A stretch of DNA of 64,000 nucleotides, from positions 5,129,957 to 5,193,956 of the forward strand of contig CM050450.1 of assembly GCA_027563935.2 (NCBI GenBank), read 5' to 3'. The position numbers and the translations under genes were made by a program. The notes beneath the pieces were generated by a model. The model saw nothing but the letters and a program-made list of their open reading frames with translations. It was not told where the DNA came from and searched no databases. Shown in pieces: positions 10,501-21,074 of the stretch. The stretch comes from Costus lasius (taxonomy: Eukaryota; Streptophyta; Magnoliopsida; Zingiberales; Costaceae). Each line of letters starts with the position of its first letter. Positions within the stretch are counted from its first letter, which is position 1.

Positions 10501-13500
10501 CTTGATAATGATATCCCCTTTGCCTCTGATAACTGCAGTATCCTTATTTCCCATCTTTACAACACCTAAGTCACAATAATGTAAAGATGAAAAATAATCA
10601 ATATGAGGGGTAGCATGAAAAGAAGCACTTGTGCCAATGATCCAACTGTCTTTTTTCATTGACTGTCAATATACTTTCTGTGTCACTTGCTGCTAGAATG
10701 CCAACATCACTGTTAATAGTGATAGTAGTACTCTCTTTATCTTTTCCCTTTTTACTGCTTTCTTCTTTCTGAGCCTTCTTGAATGACCAACAATACCTTT
10801 TAATATGTCCCTTCTTATGGCAATAAAAACATTCAACATCTTTTCTGGTAGATGAACTGTTCCTAGAATTCTCATGCTGATATGGAGGTCTATTTGTGCT
10901 TCTACCACGATTTTCAGTCATCAATACTTGAAATCTATTTGCATCCACAGACATTCTTCTAGTTTCTTCATTTAACAAGCTTGAAGTTACTAGGCTCATG
11001 GATAACATACCATCTGGTGCTGCATTACTGAGAGATACAACCAAAGTCTCCCAACTCTCTGGTAGAGAACTCAATAACAAAAGTGCTTGTAGTTCATCTT
11101 CAATTACCATCTTCATAGAAGCCAACTGATTGATTATGCTTTTTATGTCATTCAAATGCTCAATAATTTTTTCACTTTCCATATACTTCAGATTCACCAG
11201 TTTCCTAATAAAAAAAGCTTTGTTACCAGCAGTCTTTCTTTCATATAAGTCTTCTAATTTTTTTCCACAACTTATATGCTACATTTTCAGTCATCATTTG
11301 CTATTTTTTCTGGTTTGGTTTCATTCTCAACTGCATCAAATAGATCTTTGCAATATAAATAGTCTTCCATCTTGGCTTTCCAGATAAGCCAATTTTCTTC
11401 ATTCAAGATTACCATTCGATTGCCAATTTCCATGATTAACACAAGTAAATAATCAACTTGGCTCTGATCCCACTGTTGAGATTTTTATGCTCAACTTGAT
11501 AAATTCCTAAATTTTACTTGTGTAATCAAAACAATATATATGATGCAAATAAAGAAATCAGAGTAATAGCAATCCAGAAAATATGAACACCAAGATTTAA
11601 CATGGAAAAACCCTTAAAAATAGAGTAAAAAACTACGGAGCCAGCCACCAAAATTCCACTATGTATCCAACAAATACAATATCTCTTCACAATAAAAATT
11701 TCATCAAACAGGATGAAATTCAATTCAAGGGAAATACAAATCTCCTAAATACAAATCTCCTAATCACTCTCTGAATTAATTCAGACAAACGAAGAGACCA
11801 GTCAAAAATATAACCGTTGGATATGTAAGGAATTACCCCAGGAGAAACTCTGTAAAATTTTTCGCTGATCAGACGATAAATGACTTCAAGATCACGCCCA
11901 GAAGTTCAGCCAAAGCTTCTCTCCAATATTCTCTCTCCTAGCCGCCGCTCACGTTTTGCTCTCGTCGAAACTTGGACAAAACCCAAATTTCACTTCCACA
12001 ATTGCCAGCCACTCATGTTCGCGTGAGTATTAGATTTTAATTAAGGACCTTTTACAAAAAGGTCCAAACCCTTATTCTTGCACATGTCCCTGCATGATGC
12101 AGGACCCATATATAACACATGGTTTATTCCTCCACAATTTTAGCCTGAAGTGATCCCCTTGGCTTTGCTAGTCTTATTAGGTGTTCATCTTCCCTTGGTT
12201 CACGCTTCACCCACTTAGCCTTGTCCTGTCTTCACATGGGTCTCAGTTTTGTTTTTTCATCATCACTATTCTTTTGTTAAAAAAATAACGCGGATGTTCT
12301 AATTAGATTTAAAAAGGTTTCTACCATAATCTTTTGTTTTGGATCAACTTCTTTATTGATATTGCAGATTTTGATCATTTAATTGGATTCCTGTTGGAAC
12401 TATGATGCGGCCAAAATTTGTTGAAGACACGATTTTTTTTTCTTTGCAAATTTCTACTTCAATAATAGTATTCTTTGATGTTTTTTGTTCTGTCTCGGTT
12501 TTCAATTGTGCTACTGCTTGAGGTTTATACTACTGCTTGACTTTTTCCTTTGTCCATCTATTTTGGCTACTATTGACAGATTTTTTTTGCTTCTGTTTTC
12601 GTGAATTTCTGCATATGGTTATAATCATACATCATTCTTTGATAGATTAGAAGAATGCTTTAATTGTGGTGGCTTTTTGCTTATGGTTCTCTGTTCTTAT
12701 GTTGCTTTAAGTATTCTTTAATGTGCAGCCTACATTATGCCTACAGCAAAAAAAAAAGAAAAAAGATTTAAGCTATCTTGTGCAGGAGCTGTCTAGTTGC
12801 ATTTCTGAAATTCTTTTATCCTGTAATTTTCTCTGTGCATTCCAATATGCAGTTTTTATTAGTGTGGTTGATTAGTTAGATGTTCTACTGCCATCCCTAT
12901 GCAATAATTAAATAACTAAGTTTTCCTGAACATATTTCTTTAAGTTCACTAGATTTTGTTGCTCCTTTTTTGGTCGCTCCATGTGCCTTCATCTGCATAC
13001 CAATCTGGAGAAGCTATATTTGTTAATACTTATCACAGACAAATGCTATTGTACATTAACACGTCTTGTTTTTTATAATTTGAAAACAATCCCCCGTCAT
13101 TTTTACTGTGCTGTACAGATGACGTTTTGTGCAGAGAAAATTTTCTAGGCAGGTTACCCTGCGTGGAAAACTTATGAAGGGTTTGAAAAAATCATGGATA
13201 AATATATATTTATTGGATAAGCTATATCCACATAATCTACATACTCTAAGCTATCTAACGGGCTTAATATTATCGTGGATAAGCATGCTACAATAATAAG
13301 AATACTTATTTCTGATCATAGATAAATTTATCCACAATAACAAAACCATTGATTACGTGGATAAAATTTATTCATGATAAAAATATGTATAGATAAATCT
13401 ATCCATGATAATAGTACTGTTGATTACATGGATATAATTTATCCATGATAAAAATATGTTTATCTATGATTTTTTTGAACCCTTCTGCAGGGTACCCTTA

Positions 13501-14006
13501 CTAGGAAATTTTTTCTTGTAGCCATTGATATTCCTTGCCTCGTATGAATTTCTAGTCTCACTTGGATAACTGCAAGAGTTTGCACGTGGTTTGCTTTTGT
13601 GTTGAATGCTTTTTGAGCTCTATATGTGCTGAATGCTAAGATAATATTTATCGATTGGGTGCTAAAACATCCAATAACAGTGTGGCATAAAAAATTTTCT
13701 GATTAATCCTTCCGAAATTTACTTCTTGATATTAGGCACAAGTGTTGACTATTTGATCAACGTAAACGTTCACAGGCTGCAGTGGAAGAAGTCGATGAAT
13801 ATGATCCAGATACGACTATCAGTCACAGCTATTATCCTGAAGGTTGGTACTCTGAGCAGGATGGCCAACTATCATGGTTTAATGCTGGAGTCAGAGTTGG
13901 CATTGGCATAGGCTTGGGAATGTGTGTTGGTATAGGAATTGGAGTTGGAATCCTCATGAACTCGTGTCAGGCAACCACCAAAAGTTTCAAGAGGCGTTTC
14001 TTCTGA
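7542..14006 (+). CDS. At1g01500-like conserved plant protein, two exons
   Basis: Exon 1 is 7542-8327 and exon 2 is 13776-14006, joined in phase 0 (CA|GTACGC donor, CACAG acceptor), giving 338 aa. It matches from memory the plant family labelled 'erythronate-4-phosphate dehydrogenase family protein' (At1g01500), a name not backed by a dehydrogenase domain. Diagnostic stretches are WLEIRLFYVRVS, LEINGVRV, DRVDRDAAEVTYVSTNSVRI, SIEVYVAGCFAGVPLILT, and in exon 2 DGQLSWFNAGVRVG. Residues 301-322 form a Gly/Ile/Val-rich hydrophobic segment (GxGxG glycine zipper), followed by a basic tail KRRFF; this suggests a tail-anchored or membrane-inserting C-terminus (inference). The start at 7542 is preferred; an in-frame Met at 7389 would add 51 poorly conserved residues. 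The 5448-bp intron holds a copia element and a MITE. Confidence 0.82.
9256..9886 (-). repeat. 3' LTR of the intronic copia element
   Basis: 631 bp. Starts TGTTATATATGGG and ends CCCAACA on the minus strand. Differs from the partner LTR at 11474-12117 by scattered substitutions and small indels, including a short duplication near 11737-11760 in the partner. Confidence 0.92.
10231..11433 (-). pseudogene. Copia gag and partial protease, frameshifted
   Basis: Gag begins at the ATG at 11433 (ENWLIWKAKMEDYLYCKDLFD), has an internal loss and frame change near 11290, and continues at 11197-10598 (NLKYMESEKIIEHLNDI, then zinc knuckle CFYCHKKGHIKRYC, intact C-x2-C-x4-H-x4-C). After another frame change, 10659-10231 has the protease region WIIGTSASFHATPH: the usual catalytic Asp-Ser-Gly is Gly-Thr-Ser, so the protease is dead. 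It also has the downstream ILRYVRYIPDLRFSLISLG motif. The sequence stops there, before integrase. Confidence 0.82.
11474..12117 (-). repeat. 5' LTR of the intronic copia element
   Basis: 644 bp, paired with 9256-9886. The element's primer-binding site lies immediately beside it at about 11458-11473. The CATGG duplication follows at 12118. Confidence 0.92.
13134..13517. mobile_element. Foldback MITE in the At1g01500-like intron
   Basis: About 384 bp with long terminal inverted repeats: the left end GAGAAAATTTTCTAGGCAGG, then GTTACCCTGC and AAGGGTTTGAAAAAATCAT, pairs with the right end near 13470-13517 (GGGTACCC..CTAGGAAATTTTTTC). The interior repeats GGATAA/TTATCC motifs in both orientations. 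No clean target-site duplication is visible, so the superfamily is unsure; Mutator-like is my best guess from the terminal bases. Confidence 0.68.
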
Positions 14007-14732
14007 ATAAACCAAAGCTTGGACGATTTTGCTCTCTAAGACAGACTACAGTCCTACTGGAGCGAGCATACTGAACCCTTTTTGCTCCTGATCGCTGCAG
14101 TTTAGTCATGATATGTTGACAGGGTTTTTGCTCTCTGCAAATCCTTTACGTGTATCATATATATAACAAGTGCGCATATTCGGCCTAGTTAGCCGAAGTA
14201 GAATCGATGAAGCACGTGCGGAGTTTCTCATTTCTCCTTCATGACCTACGAAGCTAGAAGTTTTGTTTTATTTACTTTCTGCTTGGTAAGGTTTATCGTT
14301 CTGAATTCTGCCACTGATTTGTGTAAATACTCGACGGTAAAAGAGAAGCCATGTAATAACATATGCTTACTGTACTGGAATCATCTGCCTTCTACCAAGC
14401 AGAAATAATGGAAGAGTGTAACTTTAGCGTATAATTAATAAATTGGAACGTCAATTTATTAATTATCACAGTTTTTTTCTTAAGCTAAAGTTATATATTA
14501 TGACAGTTCGTTTCCTACTTGCAGTTTTTTCTAATAGTAGCTCTACTATTTATGATAATTCTTTTTTATGAATAAATTTATTCTAATATTTTTTTTTGTT
14601 ATAATTTACTTAATGAAAACATTAATCCATGGTGCAAGCTTCCTCGTCGCATCCCACACCAAAACACCTCACTGCAGAACGTATCCCTTCTTCACTTCAT
14701 GAACGCATTTGCCTCAAACTCGTTGGCTTTCC
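14007..14732. other. Intergenic with small foldback
   Basis: Contains the 3' untranslated region of the At1g01500-like gene and the upstream region of the PPR gene. Between them, 14431-14466 is a perfect 15-bp inverted repeat with a 6-base loop, flanked by a second inverted pair (AACTTTAGC / GCTAAAGTT, 14420-14491). Confidence 0.6.
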
Positions 14733-16541
14733 ATGCAAGCTGCTGACTCCATCGTCCATTCCTCCAACAGGGCCATCGCCGCATACGTCCGCAATGGCGA
14801 CCTCAGCTCCGCCATCAAGGTGTTCGACGCTATGCCACGTCGGAACACCGTCTCCTGGAACTCCCTCCTCGCCGGCTACTCCAGGAAACCAGGCCGCCTT
14901 CCCGAGGCCCTCCTCCTCTTCGCTCGGATCCCCCGCCCCGACGTCGTCTCCTACAACACCCTGCTCGCTTGTCACCTCCTCAACGCCGACCTTCGCGGTG
15001 CTCGCCGCCTCTTCGACGCAATGCCGCTGAGGGACATCGCCTCCTGGAACACATTGCTCTCGGGCTTCGCGCGGATCGGCGCCATGGATGAGGCCCGGCA
15101 GCTTTTTTTCGAGATGCCGAGGAAGAATCTCGTGTCGTGGAACGCCATCGTGTCGGGATTCGCTGGTGCCGGCGATATGGCCTCAGCGGAGGAGTACTTC
15201 CTTCGGGCGCCTAAGAAGGACGATGCGGTCTTGTGGACGGCGATGATCTCGGGGTATATGGATGCTGGAAATGTAGTGACGGCGCAGCAGTTGTTCGACG
15301 GTATGCCTGTGAGAAATCTGGTATCTTGGAATGCGGTTCTCGCTGGCTATGTAAAGAACAACCGACCTGAGGACGGGCTGAAGCACTTTCGAAAGATGGT
15401 AGGATCAGGAGTTAGGCCGAATCCGTCGACCCTCAGCAGTGCGCTACTTGGGTGCAGCAATTTATCGGCTCTTGCATTGGGCAAGCAGGTTCATCAATTT
15501 GCTCACAAATTGTCTCTAATCCTTGAATCAGCAGTTGGCACTTCGTTGATGAGCATGTACTGCAAATGTGGAGATTTGAATAATGCCCGTGTACTATTCG
15601 ACGAAATCCAGCGAAAAGACGTCATTACGTGGAATGCTATGATTTCCGGGTATGCACAGCATGGTTGTGGAATGAAAGCAATAGAATTATTCGATGAAAT
15701 GAGGCTGGTAGGAGCAGTGCCCAACCACATCACATTTATCGCAATTCTCACTGCTTGCAATCATGCAGGGCTGGTGAAGCTCGGCATCCGATTCTTTGAT
15801 TCAATGAAGGACTATGGTGTGGAGCCAGAGTCAGACCACTACACTTGCATGGTTGATCTCCTGTGCCGCGGTGGTTCACTTGCAGAAGCAGTCGACTTGA
15901 TCCGCTCAATGCCATTCAAGCCACATCCAGCAGTCTTTGGGACCTTGCTTGGTGCTTGTAGGATCCACAGGAATTTGGAATTTGCCGAGATTGCTGCGCA
16001 GAGACTTGTGCAGTTGAATCCGCAGAGTGCAGGAGCTTATGTTCAACTTGCCAATGTCTATGCATCACTGAATAGATGGACAGATGTTTCCAGAGTGAGG
16101 AAATGCATGAAACAGAATGACATTGTCAAAGTGCCCGGCTACAGCTGGATAGAACTGAAGGGCGTCTTTCATGAATTCAGATCTGGAGACAGGATTCATC
16201 CTCAGTTGAGCTTGATCCATCAGAAGTTGTCCGAGATGGAAAAGAGGATGAAGGCTGCTGGCTACGTGCCAGATGTAGCATTTGATTTGCATGATATTGG
16301 GGTGGATCAGAAGGAGCAAATGCTGATGAGGCACAGTGAAAAGCTTGCTATTGCTTTTGGCTTGATTAACACTTCCTGTGGGACTACACTCAGAATATTC
16401 AAGAACCTTCGAGTATGTGGGGATTGTCACAACGCCAGTAAAATTATTTCCTTGATTGAAGGCCGAGAAATCATTCTTAGGGACACCACTAGGTTTCATC
16501 ATTTCAGCAATGGCATCTGCTCATGTGGAGATTACTGGTGA
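14733..16541 (+). CDS. DYW-type pentatricopeptide repeat protein (PLS class)
   Basis: Intronless, 602 aa from the first in-frame ATG at 14733; a stop lies just upstream at 14700-14702. PPR repeats of P, L and S types run from about residue 10 to 410, with repeated VSWNxLLxGY and LFDxMPxRD blocks. An E/E+ region follows, then a complete DYW deaminase domain (about 510-602): HSE at 534-536, CGDCH at 562-566, and the terminal CSCGDYW. This family performs C-to-U RNA editing in mitochondria or chloroplasts; At4g16835-like proteins are the closest I recall. The first repeat starts almost at the N-terminus and no transit peptide is evident, which is odd for an organelle protein. An ATG at 14629 in another frame opens a Ser/Thr/basic-rich stretch, so a missed frameshift or an upstream exon is possible. 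Confidence 0.9.
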   Translation: MQAADSIVHSSNRAIAAYVRNGDLSSAIKVFDAMPRRNTVSWNSLLAGYSRKPGRLPEALLLFARIPRPDVVSYNTLLACHLLNADLRGARRLFDAMPLRDIASWNTLLSGFARIGAMDEARQLFFEMPRKNLVSWNAIVSGFAGAGDMASAEEYFLRAPKKDDAVLWTAMISGYMDAGNVVTAQQLFDGMPVRNLVSWNAVLAGYVKNNRPEDGLKHFRKMVGSGVRPNPSTLSSALLGCSNLSALALGKQVHQFAHKLSLILESAVGTSLMSMYCKCGDLNNARVLFDEIQRKDVITWNAMISGYAQHGCGMKAIELFDEMRLVGAVPNHITFIAILTACNHAGLVKLGIRFFDSMKDYGVEPESDHYTCMVDLLCRGGSLAEAVDLIRSMPFKPHPAVFGTLLGACRIHRNLEFAEIAAQRLVQLNPQSAGAYVQLANVYASLNRWTDVSRVRKCMKQNDIVKVPGYSWIELKGVFHEFRSGDRIHPQLSLIHQKLSEMEKRMKAAGYVPDVAFDLHDIGVDQKEQMLMRHSEKLAIAFGLINTSCGTTLRIFKNLRVCGDCHNASKIISLIEGREIILRDTTRFHHFSNGICSCGDYW

Positions 16542-18365
16542 GGAACCTAAGATGGTTCGCTCTTGATTCAACTGTTGTGATGGTCACTGATGCAAAGTGA
16601 TGAGGAGCCAACAATTTGTTATTTGGACCAAACAGTTAAATGAAGAGGTAGCATAATATATGGCACATGATCTGAAGGTTAGTAATAACGTAATTATTCT
16701 TCTTGCTGTGTTTACTACTAATATAAATAACAATTGCACATTGTATTTCATTATTCTTCTCATTATCTCGTTTACCTCATCACACATATTTTATTTAGGA
16801 ACCAACATATGGGAAGGTCTGTAGAGTTTGAGGCCTTTAAGTGGGTGCTAGGACTGACCCCTCTAGAATCTAGATACCTCTTCTACAGTGTAGGCAGAAC
16901 GGCCTCCGCGTTTGTAAAACTTTTTAAGGTTCTTTTATTTTTCTTACTCAGACTTAAAAGACACTAGCGAAAAGTTCGCGATTCGATTGCAAAGTATTAT
17001 TCAGTAAACTTAGCTGACTAAAAGGCTTAAACCCTTCCAACAGAAAAAAACAAAGGATTTTGTTGCTGTTGAAGTGAATCTTTAATCACATGAATCTGAA
17101 TTATTTTGGATTTTACTACTAGCAAACGTGAATTCAAATTAATTTGGATTATACTAACAGTGAATGTCAAATACTTTGGGATTTTGAGTTCCATCTCAAG
17201 TAAGCTTCTACATGGAAGACTTCCATAAAATAATGCATCCTAGTGATTGTGGGGCTGCTGATGGCAACTTTGATTGGTCAATGTACTAAGAATGCTCCAT
17301 TTCTCTTAGTCTGAACTTGTTCATGATTCTGTCTTCATTGTTGACAGTGCAGAGAAAGGTCATGCTAACAAATGTTTGCTATTGGTCAAACTCACTGTAC
17401 TTGCAAGTTGTAACTAAGCGAGTGAGTAGTGAGTGAAACCTGGAGTTTTCAAAACAACGTTCATGAAGAAAACCTGAATTGTAGATTTCTGTTTTTATAG
17501 TTAAGATTTTCTCCTCTCGTTCAGGAGAAGCCTTCAAGCAGGGTACAATCATCTACATTAACCATCCATTCGTACGGCTTTCCATGGTTCTCTTCGGGAT
17601 TGCATGTTGTGGCATAGTGTGAAGAGGAAAGGTTGCAAGTTGACCAGAGCAACCTGCACTATAGCTTCTTGACTTTGGAGTCCATCCAATTTCAATCTCT
17701 GGTTTCTGCCTGATATCATTAGAGTCATTCAATTAAGGGGGGACGTCACTTCCAATTGAGTTAAAAAGGTTCACTGGGTAACCTGCAACTTCAAACAACA
17801 CCCAGCCAAAAACAATTGTTGTTCATATTACACCACAAGAGCGAGGTTTTGCAAAGAGGAAGCTAAATTAGTTGCAGTGCAGATATATTTATTGCAAAAA
17901 AGATTAGCTTGTATTTGGCTTCTAACTGAAATATAAATTAAAACTAGATTATGGTGTTAGATTTTGCCTTTATCAGCCAACAATAATATTTGATTAGTAT
18001 TAGTCGAACACTCAAGAGAGCTTGTTTTTATGTACTTTTGGTGTTTTTTATCTAGTAAGAGAAAGCTCATGAGCTTGTTATCTTAGGTTTTTAACAGTGA
18101 AAATGCATTTAAAAGTCATTACATTAACTTTCCAAGTTTAGTTCCATTTTGCTACTATGAGAATCCTTGTAATAGTATATAAGAGTGGTAGCATGGTGAT
18201 ATTGACAATTGACATCTGTTCTTGATCTTCATTTTCAAGAACTTCAATCTTTTATCTTAGATTTGATACGATCTTCTAATGATAACACAAAAGGAATATG
18301 TTTCATGTTTTATTGAAGGTTACTAAATGATTTGTTTTGAGTATAGCAATCTTATTCATTTTCGC
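16542..18365. other. Intergenic, no gene recognised
   Basis: AT-rich, only short ORFs. I specifically looked for the first exon(s) of tubulin cofactor A that should precede the exons at 18366 and did not find them. Confidence 0.5.
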
Positions 18366-18647
18366 AATGTAGTGGCAGAGTCAACAATGATGATTCCAGA
18401 TTGCCACAAACGACTGGAACCTTCCCTTGCTGATCTGAAAGTAACTTTTGTACGAAAATTAAAATGCTGTTACTGCTGCAATTTGCAGCAAATTATGACC
18501 TTTGTAACATTTGCTAATTCCAAAAAAAAAAACATTTGCTAATTCCAGGCAGATTTGAAGGAATTGAACCAGCAAGGGGTGGAGATTGAGGAAGCTGATA
18601 ACATGGGTGCAGAAGTGGAAACATTTCTTCCAGTAGCAGAGGACTAG
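18366..18647 (+). pseudogene. TFCA: Tubulin-folding cofactor A, orphan 3' exons
   Basis: Two exon-like blocks, 18366-18440 and 18549-18647, separated by a 108-bp GT..AG intron and joined in phase 0. The first reads VVAESTMMIPDCHKRLEPS, matching the second half of plant TFCA/TBCA; the second reads ADLKELNQQGVEIEEADN and ends VAED-stop. Cofactor A is a small three-helix chaperone that binds beta-tubulin. The N-terminal half is missing, and the expected AG acceptor before the first block is absent (sequence TTTTCGCAATG). Both remaining reading frames are open, so the loss may be recent. A distant exon 1 in the upstream 1.8 kb cannot be fully excluded. Confidence 0.7.
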
Positions 18648-18650
18648 CAT

Positions 18651-21074
18651 CCAAAACAAATGTAAGTGCTTATAGACCTGATACATTGTGAGATACGCAT
18701 ATTTGAGTTTCGACATTTGCCAATACTGTTACCTTGAGTGTACAATAATATCATCCTTTCATTTTCACATGACGGTAGTGGATAACTGGATATGAACCTT
18801 ATTTTAGTGTGCTACCCTGGAAGAAGAAATAAAATATATAATTGAAAATCAACTTTAGCTTCTTATCAAATTATCAAAAGGTGGCAACAATTTATAACAC
18901 GAGAGGAGATGCTTAAAATAATAACAAATGTATAAAGCTAGATTTATGGTCAAAATTTTACTCAAAAGAATATATGCTTGCATGCAAGCATACGAATCCC
19001 CTGAAGTTGGCCATTTGTATGTCTTTTTACTTGTTGGAAGTGATATATCTCGGGAAACTAATAAATAAAATGTAGTTAATTTGAGCACCACAAGAGTTTG
19101 AGTTTGTCGGATGCAAAGAAGCTAACATTATGGTCAAAGAACTCTACATTTGGACTCAAGAATAAGTTGTATGCAATGCCGAACAAGATATTTGGTGACA
19201 ACTTTTTCATAGCCTTTTTCTCTTAAGAATGATAAAAGGAAAAGTTACATAAAATATCTTAGTTTACCAGAGTAAAATAGGAGTTAATTGTTGATTATAG
19301 TTAATAGTTAACCGAATAAAGATTTGTGCAATTCATAAGCTCAAGAAGTGGTTTTAGTTATATAACCAAGTTATAGAATTAATTTAAAATTTTTAAATAA
19401 TTATTATCATCTAGTAAATTTCAGGCAAATTATAAACAACTTAAGGTAAATAATAAATCAAAGGTCTCGTTCAGTTGATATGGTCTATTTATATAAATAA
19501 TTCAAATTAATTGCTTGATTTTGATGAAATAGCAAATGAATCTAATTTATTTGTAAGTAGACGCTAGTGGAGAATGATGGATAGCATATATATCTGTTTG
19601 GAACTTAGGCAGAAGATGAGATATTATAGACTTGTCTGATTTAGTGCTTGTTAATTTAGTATATATCTAACCAAAGTAAAACAAATTAAAATTTTTAATT
19701 TTTTCAGTGGTTTTAATTAGAGTTCCACTCCACTGACTTCGAAGGAATCCCATATCAAACTCGATGTAGTGTGTACTGCTTAAGAATATTTAATCGAGCA
19801 GGATGGCTAATTGCTCTGCCTCCTTTTTGTCATCTCGGCTGTGATGCTTATCCAATTCCAGACTGCTTTTGTTACAATCATTTCATTTTTATCATTATCC
19901 TGTGTCTGATATGAATGGCAAAGTGACACCTTTTCTATTATCTCTTTTCTTTTCACTACCTTCCTTTTGCCAATCAATGATGCTCATCATTTTTATTTTT
20001 GTTCTTGTCTTCATGCCAGTGATTTCACCAGCTGCTCATCTTCCTTAGGTATGACTCACTATTTCTACAGCTTTTACTGCTGATTTTCTCAGTTGGTTTA
20101 GGTTTTGGCTACCTCACCTGGGGCCAGAACTAGCTGCTTCCAATTTATTTTTTAGAAAAAGATGAGCAGAGTTCCACGATCACTGCTTTCTCTTTAAGAA
20201 TTTGATCTTTGCCTTGAAATGAATGAAATTTATAATCTGAAAATAGATTCTTTTTTCAGATAGTTCAGTAAAAACAACAGAAAAGCTTAAAGAAATATCT
20301 TGCAACTAGAAAAGCATGATAGAAGAAAGAAATGGAGATAGCAATCTGTTGGATCAGTAGAAACATAATAGTCTCAAAAAATTTCATGCCTAAAAAATTG
20401 GTGTGCTTGAAGCATTGAAAAAAAAAATGTTTCAGTAGAGATAGAGTATTTAATACCTTACTGTTGATGGATTAATTTCAAACATAGTTCGATAGAAAAG
20501 AAATTTTATGGCCTCTTTATTTTTGCATATGATTCTCAATGAAGGGTGAACCTACATACACTTCATTCGTGACATAATTTATATTTTTTTTAATAAATAT
20601 ATAAATAATTGAATATTAAATAAATATATAGATTTTTCTCAACTTGGACTCATCACCATATCTAATAATTTTAAGTATTGGAATTTCTATTTTTAAATTT
20701 ATTACTATTTTTCCAATTACTTAATAATATTTTTGTATTATAAGTGAACGAGTTTATATTTGTTTTATACTTTGAAATAATTGAATAGGATTCATTCCTA
20801 TAAATGGCCTTCATTGGATTTTTTTTTTGTTCTGCAGCTGGTAAGAAGGTATTGACGCACTTGATTGGCTATCAAATTGGATCAGACGATCAAGATTGGG
20901 TGCACAATTTGATCGGACGGTGCATGTTGACCTTCACATAAACTCGACCTACATATTCCCTTATTTATGTGACCCGCATCATGCGGCCACCTCACTCAAA
21001 TAAAAAGAAATCTCTACTCCCATTAATTTCATCTTCTCTCTCTCTCTTGGGTTTAGCTCTTCAAGAAGACGACC
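18651..21074. other. Intergenic, no gene recognised
   Basis: About 2.4 kb of AT-rich DNA with only small ORFs. The last few hundred bases must include the ATL promoter and a pyrimidine-rich leader (CTCTCTCTCTC near 21035-21046). I see no clear mobile-element ends. Confidence 0.5.

Larger units (their letters stand above)
9251..12122 (-). mobile_element. Non-autonomous copia LTR element (TR-GAG-like) with 5-bp TSD
   Basis: Flanked by a perfect CATGG target-site duplication (9251-9255 and 12118-12122). LTRs are 9256-9886 and 11474-12117, both reading TGTTG...ATAACA on the plus strand and highly similar. The minus-strand order is: 5' LTR (11474-12117), a primer site GGATCAGAGC like initiator Met tRNA (about 11461-11470), gag, a partial protease, a purine-rich tract (about 9887-9900), and the 3' LTR. 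The internal region is only about 1.6 kb and lacks integrase, reverse transcriptase and RNase H, so it moved using enzymes of another element. It sits in the intron of the At1g01500-like gene, antisense to it. Confidence 0.92.
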
